Positions 50,196-59,341 are shown, counted from the stretch's first letter. The stretch is DNA of 64,000 nucleotides from JAHZFN01 sp965149945 (GCA_965149945.1 CBCTTQ010000004.1:25881-89880); one strand, 5' to 3'. Translations and numbers: made by a program. The notes: generated by a model not told the origin, from the sequence alone.

Positions 50196-50494
50196 CGAAA
50201 ATACAAATTGTTCAACTATTTGTCTTTTTTATGAATTTTAGCGGATTATAAAAAAAATTTATCGATTGAAAAGAGCAGGAAAAGGAATCCGGCGCGGATA
50301 AAAAACGCCGAAAATCGAAACGCTGAGGAAAGAAGGCAAATTGCTCTGAAAAGAAAGGCAGGGTGCAGCAAAAATGAAAACGCGCTCTGAAAATAGATAA
50401 AGGCGGTATCGGACAAAATGAAAAAAAAGGTAAAAAATATGCGTGAAAAACGAACGCAAAGAGCGCGAAAAAGGAATCCGGCGCGGATAAAGGA
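50196..50494. other. Repeat-containing gap between yedE and ywlG
   Basis: Strongly purine-rich on the forward strand with a perfect 23-bp direct repeat (50280-50302 and 50469-50491) and smaller echoes such as CTCTGAAAA. The reverse frame through it is Phe-rich, repetitive and without a ribosome site, so I call no gene. Confidence 0.5.
50280..50491. repeat. 23-bp direct repeat, 189 bp apart
   Basis: Identical copies at 50280-50302 and 50469-50491. Each contains GGAATCCGGCGCGGAT in an A-rich frame. Confidence 0.85.
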
Positions 50495-50531
50495 AAAAGA
50501 AAGCGGGCAGAAAGAGAACTTTCTGCCCGCT
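50495..50531 (-). terminator. Terminator after ywlG
   Basis: Perfect 13-bp stem AGCGGGCAGAAAG / CTTTCTGCCCGCT, loop AGAA. The T-run is on the reverse strand. Confidence 0.88.
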
Positions 50532-50546
50532 GCTTTAAAAAAGTAC

Positions 50547-51092
50547 TTAGTCCAGCGAATAATGAGCGCGTTCGCCGCCAATTAATTTGGGGCGGGTTTT
50601 AGCGCCGCAAACCAATGCCTCCCCGATGTGGTCGGGATGCATGCGTACGGGAATAGCCACCCGTTTCAAATGCATGCCGATCATGGTCAGACCGATATCA
50701 ATTCCGAAATCAGCTTGTACTTCTTCTACCATAACAGGGTCTTTCAGGTCGCGATAAACGGCGGTGCCGAAACTGCCGCCCGCTTTAGGGAAAGGAACCA
50801 CTGTGACGATTTCATAGCCTTTGGCTTTGGCGGCGTCGCGTTCCATAACCAACGCTCGATTTAAATGTTCACAGCATTGAGCCGCCAGTTGAATGCCGAA
50901 TTCTTTCGTCAATTCCAAAACGGCTTTAGCGATTTCGGCGCCTGTTTCTACATTAGAATTTTTGCCGATGGTGCCGCCCATCACTTCGGAACTGCTGCAA
51001 CCTACCACCAGCAGGGTATCCGACGTAAAGGATTCCTGATATTGTTCCAGAAACGGCCGAATGACTTTTTTGGTTTCTTCGTAGTAACGCAT
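50547..51092 (-). CDS. ywlG: DUF436/TIGR01440 family protein (YwlG)
   Basis: 181-residue protein of the UPF0340/YwlG family, function unknown. Shows VVGCSSSEVMGGTIGKNSNVETGAEIAKAV and AAQCCEHLNRALVMERDAA, then MHPDHIGEALVCGAKTRPKLIGGERAHY near the C-terminus; the conserved Cys, His and Glu look like a metal or active site. In Bacillus it lies between rpiB (ywlF) and glyA. Here it is the third gene of the reverse-strand ywlE-rpiB-ywlG cluster, and glyA is 15 kb away. ATG with AAAGGTG upstream. Confidence 0.9.
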   Translation of the reverse strand: MRYYEETKKVIRPFLEQYQESFTSDTLLVVGCSSSEVMGGTIGKNSNVETGAEIAKAVLELTKEFGIQLAAQCCEHLNRALVMERDAAKAKGYEIVTVVPFPKAGGSFGTAVYRDLKDPVMVEEVQADFGIDIGLTMIGMHLKRVAIPVRMHPDHIGEALVCGAKTRPKLIGGERAHYSLD

Positions 51093-51214
51093 CCTATCAC
51101 CTTTCTTCTATGAAAATTGTGCTTTTATTATGTTTTGATCATCGCTTGCTTTCGCGGGAATACCGATCAGATATTGGGTTTGTTTTTTAGACGCGCTGTT
51201 TTCGGCAGAGCGGT

Positions 51215-51721
51215 TCAGCTTTGCTGTTTTTGCTGATCTTTGGGAATCAGATGGGAAAGCTGTTCGGCGCGTTCCACCGCCATGGTGTCTTCAATATTAC
51301 TGATTTTTTCCACCCGACGGGCATGACGGCCTCCTTCGAATTCCGCTTCCAACCAAGCGTCCGTTACTTTCAGCGCCAAGGTATTGCCGATAACGCGGGC
51401 GCCCATAGCCAGTACATTGGAGTCGTTGTGTTTACGGGTCATTTTGGCGGAATAAACATCATGACAGAGAGCGCAGCGAATGCCGCAAATTTTGTTGGCG
51501 GCAATGGACATGCCGATGCCGGTGCCGCAGATTAAAATGCCGCGATCGTATTCGCCCATTTGCACGGCTTTGCCTACATAAAAAGCATAGTCGGGATAAT
51601 CAACACTGCTTTCGTCAAACGTGCCAAAATCTTTGTAGGTGTGGCCTTTTGCTTCCAAGTGTTTTTTGATGGCTTCTTTCAGGGCGAAGCCGGCATGATC
51701 AGAACCAATCGCGATTTTCAT
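51215..51721 (-). CDS. rpiB: Ribose-5-phosphate isomerase B
   Basis: 168-residue RpiB/LacAB isomerase that interconverts ribose-5-P and ribulose-5-P in the pentose phosphate pathway. Starts MKIAIGSDHAGFALKEAIKKHL. Catalytic Cys region GILICGTGIGMSIAANKI and the conserved RCALCHDVYSA ... HNDSNVLAMGARV are complete. A ~20-residue polar C-terminal extension (RAEQLSHLIPKDQQKQQS) follows. Start: ATG 51721, with GGGGAG 11 bases upstream, which is rather far. A TTG at 51730 would be only 2 bases from it. Confidence 0.95.
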   Translation of the reverse strand: MKIAIGSDHAGFALKEAIKKHLEAKGHTYKDFGTFDESSVDYPDYAFYVGKAVQMGEYDRGILICGTGIGMSIAANKICGIRCALCHDVYSAKMTRKHNDSNVLAMGARVIGNTLALKVTDAWLEAEFEGGRHARRVEKISNIEDTMAVERAEQLSHLIPKDQQKQQS

Positions 51722-51830
51722 GATGTACAATCTCCCCTCATTGAATTACTCGTTTTCTTGTGAGTGATGAATGAATAATGAAGATATTCGAGAAAAAGCG
51801 GCGTTTTCCTGCTGTTTCATTTTTGCTTTT

Positions 51831-52436
51831 TTATTGTTCGCTGTTCGAGGGCGGCGGACAGCATTTTTCCGCCGCGATTTTAATGAGCGTTTCCAAGCTT
51901 TTGGCACAATTCAAATATTCTTCCGCTGAAAGTCCGAAGGGATCCGGGATTTCCATTTGACTGCCGGCGAATTCTCCCAAGGTAAAAACTTTGCCCGCTG
52001 TTTCCGGCATAGCGTTTAAAATGGTTTTTTTATGATTTCGCGTCATGGTGAGAATCAAATCCGCCTCTTCCAGTAAATACGGATTGAGGGGACGGCTGGC
52101 ATGATCATCGATGGAAAGTCCCATTTCCTGCATGGCGTCCATAGCGCCGATAGAAGCAGGCAGACCTGCCACGGTGGCGGTTCCCGCGGAGATCACTTCT
52201 GCCCAGGGCATATATTTGCGCGCCAAAGCCGCCGCCATGGGGCTGCGGCAGGTGTTGCCCGTGCAGACGATCAGCAGACGTTCCACCACGCGAGGTTCTT
52301 TCTGAGTGTGGACACTGTTATTCGGCTGGGGCGTATGGAGGGGCTGGTCTTTTTGTTTGGGGGTATCTGTGGTTTTCGGTTGTTCTGCCTGTTCGGAAAG
52401 TTCTCGTTGATTGGAATGCTTCTGTTGTTCTGTCAT
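51831..52436 (-). CDS. Low-molecular-weight protein tyrosine phosphatase with long N-terminal extension (YwlE-like)
   Basis: 201-residue low-Mr phosphatase. The P-loop CTGNTCRS (Cys58-Arg64-Ser65) and the general acid Asp in IPDPFG are intact. In Bacillus the homologue YwlE acts on phospho-arginine or phospho-tyrosine. The first ~50 residues are an unusual Gln/Pro/Thr/Lys-rich, probably disordered extension ahead of the normal start (VERLLIVCTGN). The extension is likely translated, because AAGGAGCG lies 7 bases before this ATG and no ribosome site precedes the GTG codons nearer the domain. First gene of the cluster with rpiB and ywlG. Confidence 0.88.
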   Translation of the reverse strand: MTEQQKHSNQRELSEQAEQPKTTDTPKQKDQPLHTPQPNNSVHTQKEPRVVERLLIVCTGNTCRSPMAAALARKYMPWAEVISAGTATVAGLPASIGAMDAMQEMGLSIDDHASRPLNPYLLEEADLILTMTRNHKKTILNAMPETAGKVFTLGEFAGSQMEIPDPFGLSAEEYLNCAKSLETLIKIAAEKCCPPPSNSEQ

Positions 52437-52514
52437 TGTTGCGCTCCTTTCTGCCGGCCTGTCTTTAATCGGATCGGTTCCTACGATATCGGCGTAGATT
52501 GTTTGAATACTTTT

Positions 52515-52543
52515 ATTATACGCAGATATAAAGCAAAGCGCAA
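52515..52543 (-). promoter_or_regulatory. Candidate promoter of the phosphatase-rpiB-ywlG cluster
   Basis: Reverse strand TTGCGC, 17-bp spacer, TATAAT. The -35 is weak. Confidence 0.5.
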
Positions 52544-52597
52544 GGGCAGAACCATCGGAAAAGGGTCTAATAAAAGGTGGCTCTTTCGGGAAATCTA

Positions 52598-52626
52598 TTG
52601 AAAAAAGACGGGAAATAGACTATAAT
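52598..52626 (+). promoter_or_regulatory. hemW promoter
   Basis: TTGAAA, 17-bp spacer, TATAAT, 48 bases before the ATG. Confidence 0.8.
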
Positions 52627-52674
52627 TGAACTAATCGTGAAAAAGCGGGAATTTAGTGAAACGGGGGGTTGATC

Positions 52675-53943
52675 ATGGCTTATCATTCCATTTATGTGCA
52701 TATTCCGTTCTGTGCCAAACGCTGCGCCTATTGCGATTTTTCTTCTTATGTGAAAGGGGAACATGAGAAAATCGCTGCCCGTTACGCGGATTTGGTTATG
52801 AAGGAGTTGCGTCAGCAGGCGGTTTTGCAGACGGAAGAAATTCAAAGTATTTATTTCGGCGGCGGTACGCCGTCTGTTTTGCCATATCAGGATATCATTA
52901 AGATATTGAATGCCATTCGGGAAACCTTTCCGGTAGCGGCGGACGCGGAAATTGCCATTGAAGTAAATCCCGCGTCGGCGGCTTTCCTGCCCATGCTTAT
53001 GTACCGTAAGGCGGGTTTTAATCGTATTTCTATCGGCGGTCAGAGCTTCCAGCCGTCGGAGTTGACGGCTATGGGACGCCTGCATACGGTGGAAGAATTG
53101 ATCGATACCATTGACGGCGCGGAACGAGCAGGGTTTGCTCACCGCAATGTGGATTTGATTTACGGTATTCCGGATCAAACCATGGACAGTTGGTTGGACA
53201 CGGTAGGGGAAGCCGCTCACAGCAAGGCCAATCATATTTCCATTTACGGATTGCAGTTGGATAATCAAAGTCCGTGGGGCAGACGTTATGCCCAGGGAAA
53301 ATTGCAACCTGCCGATGAGGATTTGGCGGCGGATATGTTTGCGGCCGCCATTAAATTGTTGAAGCAAGACGGCTATGAGCATTATGAGATAGCTAATTTT
53401 TGTTATGTGTTGGATGATCAAGATCATCGCAGCCGCCATAATCTGGCGTATTGGCAGCGGAAAAATTATCTGGGCCTCGGATTGGGAGCGGCTTCTTGTT
53501 TGAATGAAAAACGCTGGGTTAATGTGGGTACACCGGAAGAATACGCGGCGGCTTTGGACGCGGATCAGCCGCCCCAAAGAGAAACGGAAGTCCTCAGTCG
53601 GGAGCAGGTGATTTCCGAGGCGGCTTTTTTAGCGTTGCGAACGAAGGACGGCATTGAAATCGATGCCTTTAATCGGCAGTATCAGGTGGACGTGGAGACG
53701 CTTTTTGCCGAGTCCATTGCCCGTTTGACAGAACAAGGATTGTTGGAGCGGGGGTGGAAAGAAAAACCCATGGAGGAAATTCCCATGCCGGAATCTCCTT
53801 TCCCCAGCACTTGGGATTTCACATGGAACGACCCCGCTTCTGAAGCGGAACCCCACGACGATACACCGGATGTGCCGGTGTTGCGTTTGACCGAAAAAGG
53901 TGTGATGTTGGGTAATTTGGTCTTTGAGGCTTTTATTTTATGA
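52675..53943 (+). CDS. hemW: HemW-like radical SAM protein (heme chaperone)
   Basis: 422-residue radical SAM enzyme of the HemN/HemW group. Cys motif CAKRCAYCDF (CX3CX2C, residues about 14-21) and GGGTPSVL, then the HemN C-terminal domain (about 300-380). The Cys that follows the cluster motif in true HemN is replaced by Phe (CDF), which fits HemW, a heme-binding chaperone, rather than coproporphyrinogen oxidase. A Pro/Glu/Asp-rich insertion (PMEEIPMPESPFPSTWDFTW) lies just before the last ~25 residues. Start: ATG 52675 with GGGGGG 6 bases upstream. In many Bacillota hemW precedes hrcA, as here. Confidence 0.92.
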   Translation: MAYHSIYVHIPFCAKRCAYCDFSSYVKGEHEKIAARYADLVMKELRQQAVLQTEEIQSIYFGGGTPSVLPYQDIIKILNAIRETFPVAADAEIAIEVNPASAAFLPMLMYRKAGFNRISIGGQSFQPSELTAMGRLHTVEELIDTIDGAERAGFAHRNVDLIYGIPDQTMDSWLDTVGEAAHSKANHISIYGLQLDNQSPWGRRYAQGKLQPADEDLAADMFAAAIKLLKQDGYEHYEIANFCYVLDDQDHRSRHNLAYWQRKNYLGLGLGAASCLNEKRWVNVGTPEEYAAALDADQPPQRETEVLSREQVISEAAFLALRTKDGIEIDAFNRQYQVDVETLFAESIARLTEQGLLERGWKEKPMEEIPMPESPFPSTWDFTWNDPASEAEPHDDTPDVPVLRLTEKGVMLGNLVFEAFIL

Positions 53944-53974
53944 AAACGGAGAATGAAAAAGGGGCAATTTTCGC

Positions 53975-54008
53975 AAAAGCAGACAGTGATTCGACTGTCT
54001 GCTTTTTT
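53975..54008 (+). terminator. Terminator after hemW
   Basis: Perfect 13-bp stem AAAAGCAGACAGT / ACTGTCTGCTTTT, loop GATTCG. Confidence 0.92.
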
Positions 54009-54074
54009 ATTGGGAGAGCGGGTGGAAGAATCCTGAATTTTCCTTGTTTTTTCTTTGAAATTCCTATTCAACTG

Positions 54075-54103
54075 TTGACAAACGGGGCGGATAGTGCTAT
54101 CCT
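54075..54103 (+). promoter_or_regulatory. hrcA operon promoter
   Basis: TTGACA, 17-bp spacer, TATCCT. CIRCE begins 11 bp after it, the same geometry as at groESL. Confidence 0.75.
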
Positions 54104-54114
54104 GTAAATAGGGA

Positions 54115-54141
54115 TTAGCACTCGTCTCCTGAGAGTGCTAA
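54115..54141 (+). promoter_or_regulatory. CIRCE operator of the hrcA-grpE-dnaK-dnaJ operon
   Basis: Exact TTAGCACTC, 9-bp spacer, GAGTGCTAA. Confidence 0.97.
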
Positions 54142-54201
54142 CAAAATGGGCTTCCTCGGACAAAAGAGGGAGCGGTCAGGAGAAAAGGCGGTGAAATGTG
54201 T

Positions 54202-55302
54202 ATGGATAACCGAAAAAAGAAAATCCTGCATGCGGTCATCAGAGATTATGTGGATACGGCTGAGCCGGTAGGCTCCCGAACATTAGCGAAAAAATATGAT
54301 CTGGGAGTCAGCCCCGCCACCATTCGTAATGAAATGTCTGACTTGGAAGATTTGGGCTATATCCATCAGCCCCACACATCAGCGGGTCGAGTACCCTCGG
54401 ACAAAGGGTATAAGTACTATGTGGATTATTTGATGGAGCCGCAGGAAGGAAAAATCAGCCCGAGTGAACGGAGGATGATTTCCCAAGCTTTTCAGCGGGA
54501 AACGGCGGAAATCAACTCTTTGTTGCAAGAAAGCTGCAAGCTCCTTTCCAAATTGACCAATTATACGGCCATGGTTATTAAGCCGCGCCAAGTAGTGGGC
54601 GATCTCATTGATTTAAATTTGGTGAAGGTGGATTCCGCTCACGCGGTGGTAGTGATGACAGACAGTTTCAAAAAAGTGCGGCATCAAATTATCACCATTC
54701 CGGAAGCTTTGACCGATGATCAATTGGCGGAAATGGAACGCTTACTGCGAGAAAAATTAGTGGGTGTTTCGCTGGCGGAAGTGAGCGGTTCTTTGATGAA
54801 AGAAATCGCCATGCAGATGATTTATCATCAACAAATGCTGCAAAATTCCGTGGCGCTGTTGCAGGATTTGATTCTGGGCAACGGCGAGCAGACGGGCAAT
54901 GTTTTTGTTAACGGCGCTCTGAATCTGTTGAACCAGCCGGAATTTCGGGATATTGATAAAGTGAAAGAACTGCTTTCCGCCTTGGAAGTAGATGATGTGG
55001 TACGGCAGTTGTTGCGTCGCCGCTCCGGTAATATGCCGGTAGATGGCAGTTCCTTTTTTGGAGAACACCCCGGTACCAATGTGTTTATCGGGGAAGACTT
55101 ATCCTCGACAGGTATGGATTCCTGTTCCGTGGTAACCACTCCGTATTACATTAACGGGGAGATGGCGGGCAGCATCGGTGTGTTAGGGCCGACCAGGATG
55201 CAATATCCCAAGGTAATCTCTCTGGTGGAAGATATCAGCAAGCAAATTACGAGCAAAATGGACAGCGACTCCCCCGAAGAAGAAAAAGAGGATCCTTCCT
55301 GA
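54202..55302 (+). CDS. hrcA: Heat-inducible transcription repressor HrcA
   Basis: 366-residue repressor that binds CIRCE and is kept active by GroEL. N-terminal winged helix (1-85: KILHAVIRDYVDTAEPVGSRTLAKKYDLGVSPATIRNEMSDLEDLGYIHQPHTSAGRVPSDKGY, entirely typical), then GAF-like and dimerisation regions, ending GSIGVLGPTRMQYPKVISLVEDISKQI. Start: ATG 54202 with GGCGGTGA upstream; ATG 54196 overlaps that site's spacing. It is first in its own CIRCE-controlled operon, so it represses itself as well as groESL at 31.5 kb. Confidence 0.97.
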   Translation: MDNRKKKILHAVIRDYVDTAEPVGSRTLAKKYDLGVSPATIRNEMSDLEDLGYIHQPHTSAGRVPSDKGYKYYVDYLMEPQEGKISPSERRMISQAFQRETAEINSLLQESCKLLSKLTNYTAMVIKPRQVVGDLIDLNLVKVDSAHAVVVMTDSFKKVRHQIITIPEALTDDQLAEMERLLREKLVGVSLAEVSGSLMKEIAMQMIYHQQMLQNSVALLQDLILGNGEQTGNVFVNGALNLLNQPEFRDIDKVKELLSALEVDDVVRQLLRRRSGNMPVDGSSFFGEHPGTNVFIGEDLSSTGMDSCSVVTTPYYINGEMAGSIGVLGPTRMQYPKVISLVEDISKQITSKMDSDSPEEEKEDPS

Positions 55303-55374
55303 GCGTCGCGCGGTCCTGAAATCAAAAGAAACGGAACCCTGCCCGCGAGGGCGGAGATTGAAGGAGTGTAAGCA

Positions 55375-56037
55375 TTGAGCAAGAAAACAAAAGAAAACAA
55401 AAATCCGCAGACGGAATCCGAGCAAAAAGAACAAACCGCGGAAGCGGCGGAATCCGCAACGGAAACAGCAGAATTCGCCGCCGAAACAAAGGAAGCCGCC
55501 GCGGAAGAAACAGAGTCCGCGGAGGCCGAGTTGGATCCATTGGAAAAATTACAGCAGGATTTTTCCCGTCTGTCAGAAGAAAAAAACGCTTTGTCCAATC
55601 AAATGCTGCGGTTGCAGGCGGATTTTGATAATTTCCGCAAGCGCACCCGCGCGGAAAAGGAAGAATGGCGCGCGATGATTGTTTCCGGTTTTTGTACGGA
55701 TATTCTTCCGGTGTTGGATAATTTTCGTTGGGCCGTACAGGCGATGGAAAAAGATGAGTCGGCAAAACCTCACTTGGCGGGTGTGCAAATGATTTTGAAG
55801 CAGCTGCTGGATGTGATGTCTTCCAAAGGTGTGACGCAAATTCATGCTTTGGGCGAACCCTTTGACCCGAAGTTCCACGACGCCATCGGTCAGGTAGAGG
55901 TGGACGATGAGTCGCGGGTGAACAAAGTAGTGGAAGAAATCACCGCCGGTTATCAAATCGGGGATAAGGTGATTCGAGTCGCCAGAGTCAAAGTCGGCTG
56001 CCGTAAAAAAGAAGAATCCGAAGAACAAACGGAATAA
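55375..56037 (+). CDS. grpE: Nucleotide exchange factor GrpE
   Basis: 220-residue GrpE, the ADP-release factor of DnaK, working as a dimer. The first ~65 residues are an Ala/Glu/Thr-rich acidic repeat region and the long coiled coil follows (LEKLQQDFSRLSEEKNALSNQMLRLQADFDNFRKRTRAEKE). The beta-domain ends with the hallmark FDPKFHDAIGQVEVDDE ... EITAGYQIGDKVIRVARVKV. Start: TTG 55375 with AAGGAGTG upstream; no ATG is available. Second gene of the hrcA operon. Confidence 0.96.
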   Translation: MSKKTKENKNPQTESEQKEQTAEAAESATETAEFAAETKEAAAEETESAEAELDPLEKLQQDFSRLSEEKNALSNQMLRLQADFDNFRKRTRAEKEEWRAMIVSGFCTDILPVLDNFRWAVQAMEKDESAKPHLAGVQMILKQLLDVMSSKGVTQIHALGEPFDPKFHDAIGQVEVDDESRVNKVVEEITAGYQIGDKVIRVARVKVGCRKKEESEEQTE

Positions 56038-56183
56038 AAAAGCGTTGAAAAAACGATGATAAAAGTAAAAAAAGAAGAATCTCGGAAAGGGAAACGGCGT
56101 TTGGCGGCGGTTCCCGATCTCCGATTCAAAAAATAACAGGATAAAAATCAGAAAAAATCATAAAAATATTTGGAGGTAGAATC

Positions 56184-58046
56184 ATGGGTAAAGTGATCGG
56201 TATTGACTTAGGTACAACCAATAGCTGTGTGGCGGTTATGGAAGGCGGCGAAGCTGTCGTAATCCCCAATCCGGAAGGCGCCAGAACAACCCCTTCCGTT
56301 GTTGGATTTCATAACGGGGAAAGAATTGTCGGTCAGGTGGCAAAACGCCAGGCCATCACCAATCCGGAACACACTGTAATGTCTATCAAACGTCATATGG
56401 GAAAAAAATATGAAGTAGACATCGACGGTAAAAAATATACTCCGCAGGAAATCTCCGCTTTTATTCTGCGGAAATTGAAAGAAGACGCCGAAGCGTATTT
56501 GGGTGAAACCGTCACTCAGGCGGTCATCACTGTACCGGCATATTTCTCCGACGCGCAGCGTCAGGCTACCAAAGACGCCGGAAAAATCGCCGGTCTGGAA
56601 GTTTTGCGTATTGTCAACGAACCGACCGCGGCGGCGCTTTCTTACGGTTTGGACAAAGAAGATGAACAGAAAGTTTTGGTATTCGACTTAGGCGGCGGTA
56701 CTTTTGATGTGTCCATCTTGGAAATCGACGACGGTATTTTCCGCGTATTGGCTACCAGCGGCAACAACTTCCTGGGCGGTGACGACTTCGATAAAAAGAT
56801 CATCGACTATCTGGTAGAGGAATTCAAAAAAGCAGAAGGTATTGACTTGTCCGGCGATAAAATGGCGATGCAGAGACTGCGTGAAGCGGCGGAAAAGGCC
56901 AAAATTGAACTTTCCGGCGTGTTGCAATCCAACATCAATCTGCCGTTTATTACTGCTGATCAGAATGGTCCCAAGCATATGGATATCACGTTGACCAGAG
57001 CGAAATTTAATGAATTGACGGCGGATCTGGTGGAAAAAACCATGGGTCCCACCCGTCAGGCTTTGAAAGACGCCAATTTGACTTCCGATGATATTGACAA
57101 AGTATTGCTGGTAGGCGGTTCTACTCGTATTCCGGCAGTCCAGGAAGAAATTAAAAATATCATCGGAAAAGAACCCCATAAGGGCATCAATCCTGATGAA
57201 TGTGTTGCGCTGGGCGCCGCGATTCAGGGCGGTATTTTGAACAAAGAAGTAAAAGACGTGGTATTGGCCGATGTGACGCCGCTGTCTTTGGGTATTGAAA
57301 CTCTGGGCGGTGTGTTTACAAAGATCATCGACCGCAACACCACCATCCCTACCGGTAAATCTCAGGTGTTCTCCACGGCGGCGGACAATCAACCTTCTGT
57401 GGAAGTGCATGTTCTCCAAGGGGAACGCGCTATGGCGGCGGATAACAAATCCCTCGGTCGTTTTACATTGAACGATATTCCGCCGGCTCCCCGCGGCGTA
57501 CCCCAGATTGAGGTAAAATTCGATATTGACGCTAACGGTATTGTGCATGTCAGCGCCAAAGATTTGGGTACCGGTAAATCTCAGACCATTACTATCAGCG
57601 GTTCTTCTGGTTTTTCCGATGAAGAAATCGATCGGATGGTCAAAGACGCCGAACAGTATAAGGCGGAAGACGAAGCCCGCAAACAGAAAGTGGAAATTCG
57701 CAACCAGGCGGACGCGATGGTATTCCAGGTGGATAAAGTTTTGAAAGATATGGGCGACAAGATCAGTCAGGAAGAAAAAGACGAAATTGAAGGCGCCAAA
57801 AATGAATTGGCCGAAGCGTTGAAAGGCGAAGATACTGATTTGATCAAAGCAAAATCCGAAGCCCTTTCGGAAAAACTCCATAAAGTGACGGAAAAAATGT
57901 ATCAGCAGGCGCAGGCGGCTCAGCAAGCGGCGCAAAACGCTCAGAACGCGGGCGCGGCCGATACCGGCGCGCGGTCAGACGAAGACGACAATGTGGTCGA
58001 CGCGGACTACAAAGTTGTCGATGATGACGACAAAGACAACAAATAA
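56184..58046 (+). CDS. dnaK: Chaperone DnaK (Hsp70)
   Basis: 620-residue Hsp70. The ATPase domain (1-~360) has GIDLGTTNSCVAVMEGG, VFDLGGGTFDVSILE and LVGGSTRIPAVQE. It lacks the ~25-residue segment found in Gram-negative DnaK, as usual in Bacillota. Substrate domain about 365-480, helical lid, and an acidic tail with Gln/Ala-rich linker ending VVDDDDKDNK. GGAGGT ribosome site. Third gene of the operon, strongly biased codons. Confidence 0.98.
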   Translation: MGKVIGIDLGTTNSCVAVMEGGEAVVIPNPEGARTTPSVVGFHNGERIVGQVAKRQAITNPEHTVMSIKRHMGKKYEVDIDGKKYTPQEISAFILRKLKEDAEAYLGETVTQAVITVPAYFSDAQRQATKDAGKIAGLEVLRIVNEPTAAALSYGLDKEDEQKVLVFDLGGGTFDVSILEIDDGIFRVLATSGNNFLGGDDFDKKIIDYLVEEFKKAEGIDLSGDKMAMQRLREAAEKAKIELSGVLQSNINLPFITADQNGPKHMDITLTRAKFNELTADLVEKTMGPTRQALKDANLTSDDIDKVLLVGGSTRIPAVQEEIKNIIGKEPHKGINPDECVALGAAIQGGILNKEVKDVVLADVTPLSLGIETLGGVFTKIIDRNTTIPTGKSQVFSTAADNQPSVEVHVLQGERAMAADNKSLGRFTLNDIPPAPRGVPQIEVKFDIDANGIVHVSAKDLGTGKSQTITISGSSGFSDEEIDRMVKDAEQYKAEDEARKQKVEIRNQADAMVFQVDKVLKDMGDKISQEEKDEIEGAKNELAEALKGEDTDLIKAKSEALSEKLHKVTEKMYQQAQAAQQAAQNAQNAGAADTGARSDEDDNVVDADYKVVDDDDKDNK

Positions 58047-58069
58047 TCCATTAATCGGGTGAATCATCA

Positions 58070-59215
58070 ATGAGTGACAACAAAGATTTATATGAGGTGT
58101 TGGGAGTGTCCAGGGACGCTTCCGACGCGGAGATCAAGAAGGCCTATAAAAAAATGGTCAAAAAGTATCACCCGGATTTGAACCCGGACAGCAAAACCGC
58201 CGAAGAAAAAATGAAGGAAGTCAATCATGCCTATGAGGTACTTTCCGATCCCCAGAAAAAAGCTCGCTATGACCAGTTTGGTGATGACGGCAGTAATTCC
58301 GGTGGTTTCGGCGGCGGTTCCGGTGGTTTCGGCGGTTTCGGCGGCGGCGATTTCGGTGATATTTTCGATATGTTTTTTGGCGGTGGCGGCGGCAGAAGCA
58401 GCAATCCTAACGCCCCCCGCCAGGGCAATGATCTGCGGGTGGACATTCGGATTTCTTTTGAAGAAGCAGCCAAAGGCGTGACTAAAGAAATCCAACTGAA
58501 TCGAATGGAAAACTGTTCGGATTGTGGTGGTACGGGCGCCAAAGCGGGCACCCAACGAAAAACCTGCCAAAACTGCGGCGGTACAGGGAAAGTTCGAATC
58601 AATCAGCAGACGCCTTTCGGACAGTTTCAGACTGTCAAAACTTGTCCTCGCTGCGGCGGTAAAGGCAGCGTGGTAGAAACACCCTGTCCTACCTGTCACG
58701 GCAGCGGCAGAGTAAAGAAAAAACGTAATATCAAAGTGAATATCCCGCCCGGTGTAGATACGGATTCTCGTCTGCGGATGCAGAATGAAGGGGAAGGCGG
58801 TATCAACGGCGGTCCGGCCGGCGACTTGTATATTTACATCACTGTCGCGCCTCATGAATTTTTCCGTCGTTCCGGAGACGACATTCTTTGCAATGTGCCC
58901 GTTTCCATGGTGCAGGCGGCGCTGGGCGCGGAAATCGAAGTGGATACGCTGGACGGCAAGGTGAAATTGACCATTCCCGCGGGAACCCAAAGCGGAACTT
59001 CCTTCCGTTTGCGGGGCAGAGGCTTTCCGAAACTGCGCGGTTACGGCAAAGGTGATCAGCATGTCAAAGTCAATGTGCAGACACCGACCAATTTGAGTGC
59101 GGAACAAAAGGATTTGTTGCGACAATTCGCCGCGGCGGAACACGGTAATCCCGAAGCGCATGTCGGTAAGACCGCGAACAAACCCAAGGGATTTTTCAAC
59201 AAACGAAAAAAATAA
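58070..59215 (+). CDS. dnaJ: Chaperone DnaJ (Hsp40)
   Basis: 381-residue class A J-protein. J domain (about 5-70) with the essential HPD in KKYHPDLNPD, Gly/Phe-rich region (75-115), four CXXCXGXG zinc repeats (about 145-220: CSDCGGTG, CQNCGGTG, CPRCGGKG, CPTCHGSG), then the C-terminal substrate domains. It stimulates DnaK ATPase and delivers clients. Last gene of the hrcA operon; terminator follows. Confidence 0.98.
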   Translation: MSDNKDLYEVLGVSRDASDAEIKKAYKKMVKKYHPDLNPDSKTAEEKMKEVNHAYEVLSDPQKKARYDQFGDDGSNSGGFGGGSGGFGGFGGGDFGDIFDMFFGGGGGRSSNPNAPRQGNDLRVDIRISFEEAAKGVTKEIQLNRMENCSDCGGTGAKAGTQRKTCQNCGGTGKVRINQQTPFGQFQTVKTCPRCGGKGSVVETPCPTCHGSGRVKKKRNIKVNIPPGVDTDSRLRMQNEGEGGINGGPAGDLYIYITVAPHEFFRRSGDDILCNVPVSMVQAALGAEIEVDTLDGKVKLTIPAGTQSGTSFRLRGRGFPKLRGYGKGDQHVKVNVQTPTNLSAEQKDLLRQFAAAEHGNPEAHVGKTANKPKGFFNKRKK

Positions 59216-59230
59216 TCCGGATTCCGGGAA

Positions 59231-59262
59231 AGAAAGCCTCGCTTTTGGCGGGGCTTTCTGTT
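59231..59262 (+). terminator. Terminator after dnaJ
   Basis: Stem AGAAAGCCTCGC / GCGGGGCTTTCT (one G-U) with a 5-nt loop and TGTTT. Confidence 0.75.
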
Positions 59263-59341
59263 TATCTTGAAAGCGCTCGGTACGGCACGAGCGAAATTTC
59301 CCGCCGCGTGGGACAATTCGGAAAATTTCATCAAAAAAAAC

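Noticed and set aside
50246..50581. 111-codon reverse frame with repeated FIRAGFLF
   Set aside because: The peptide repeat only reflects the 23-bp DNA repeat. The frame runs through a terminator into ywlG and has no ribosome site.
56688..57935. 415-codon reverse frame opposite dnaK
   Set aside because: Shadow of dnaK; same compositional signature.
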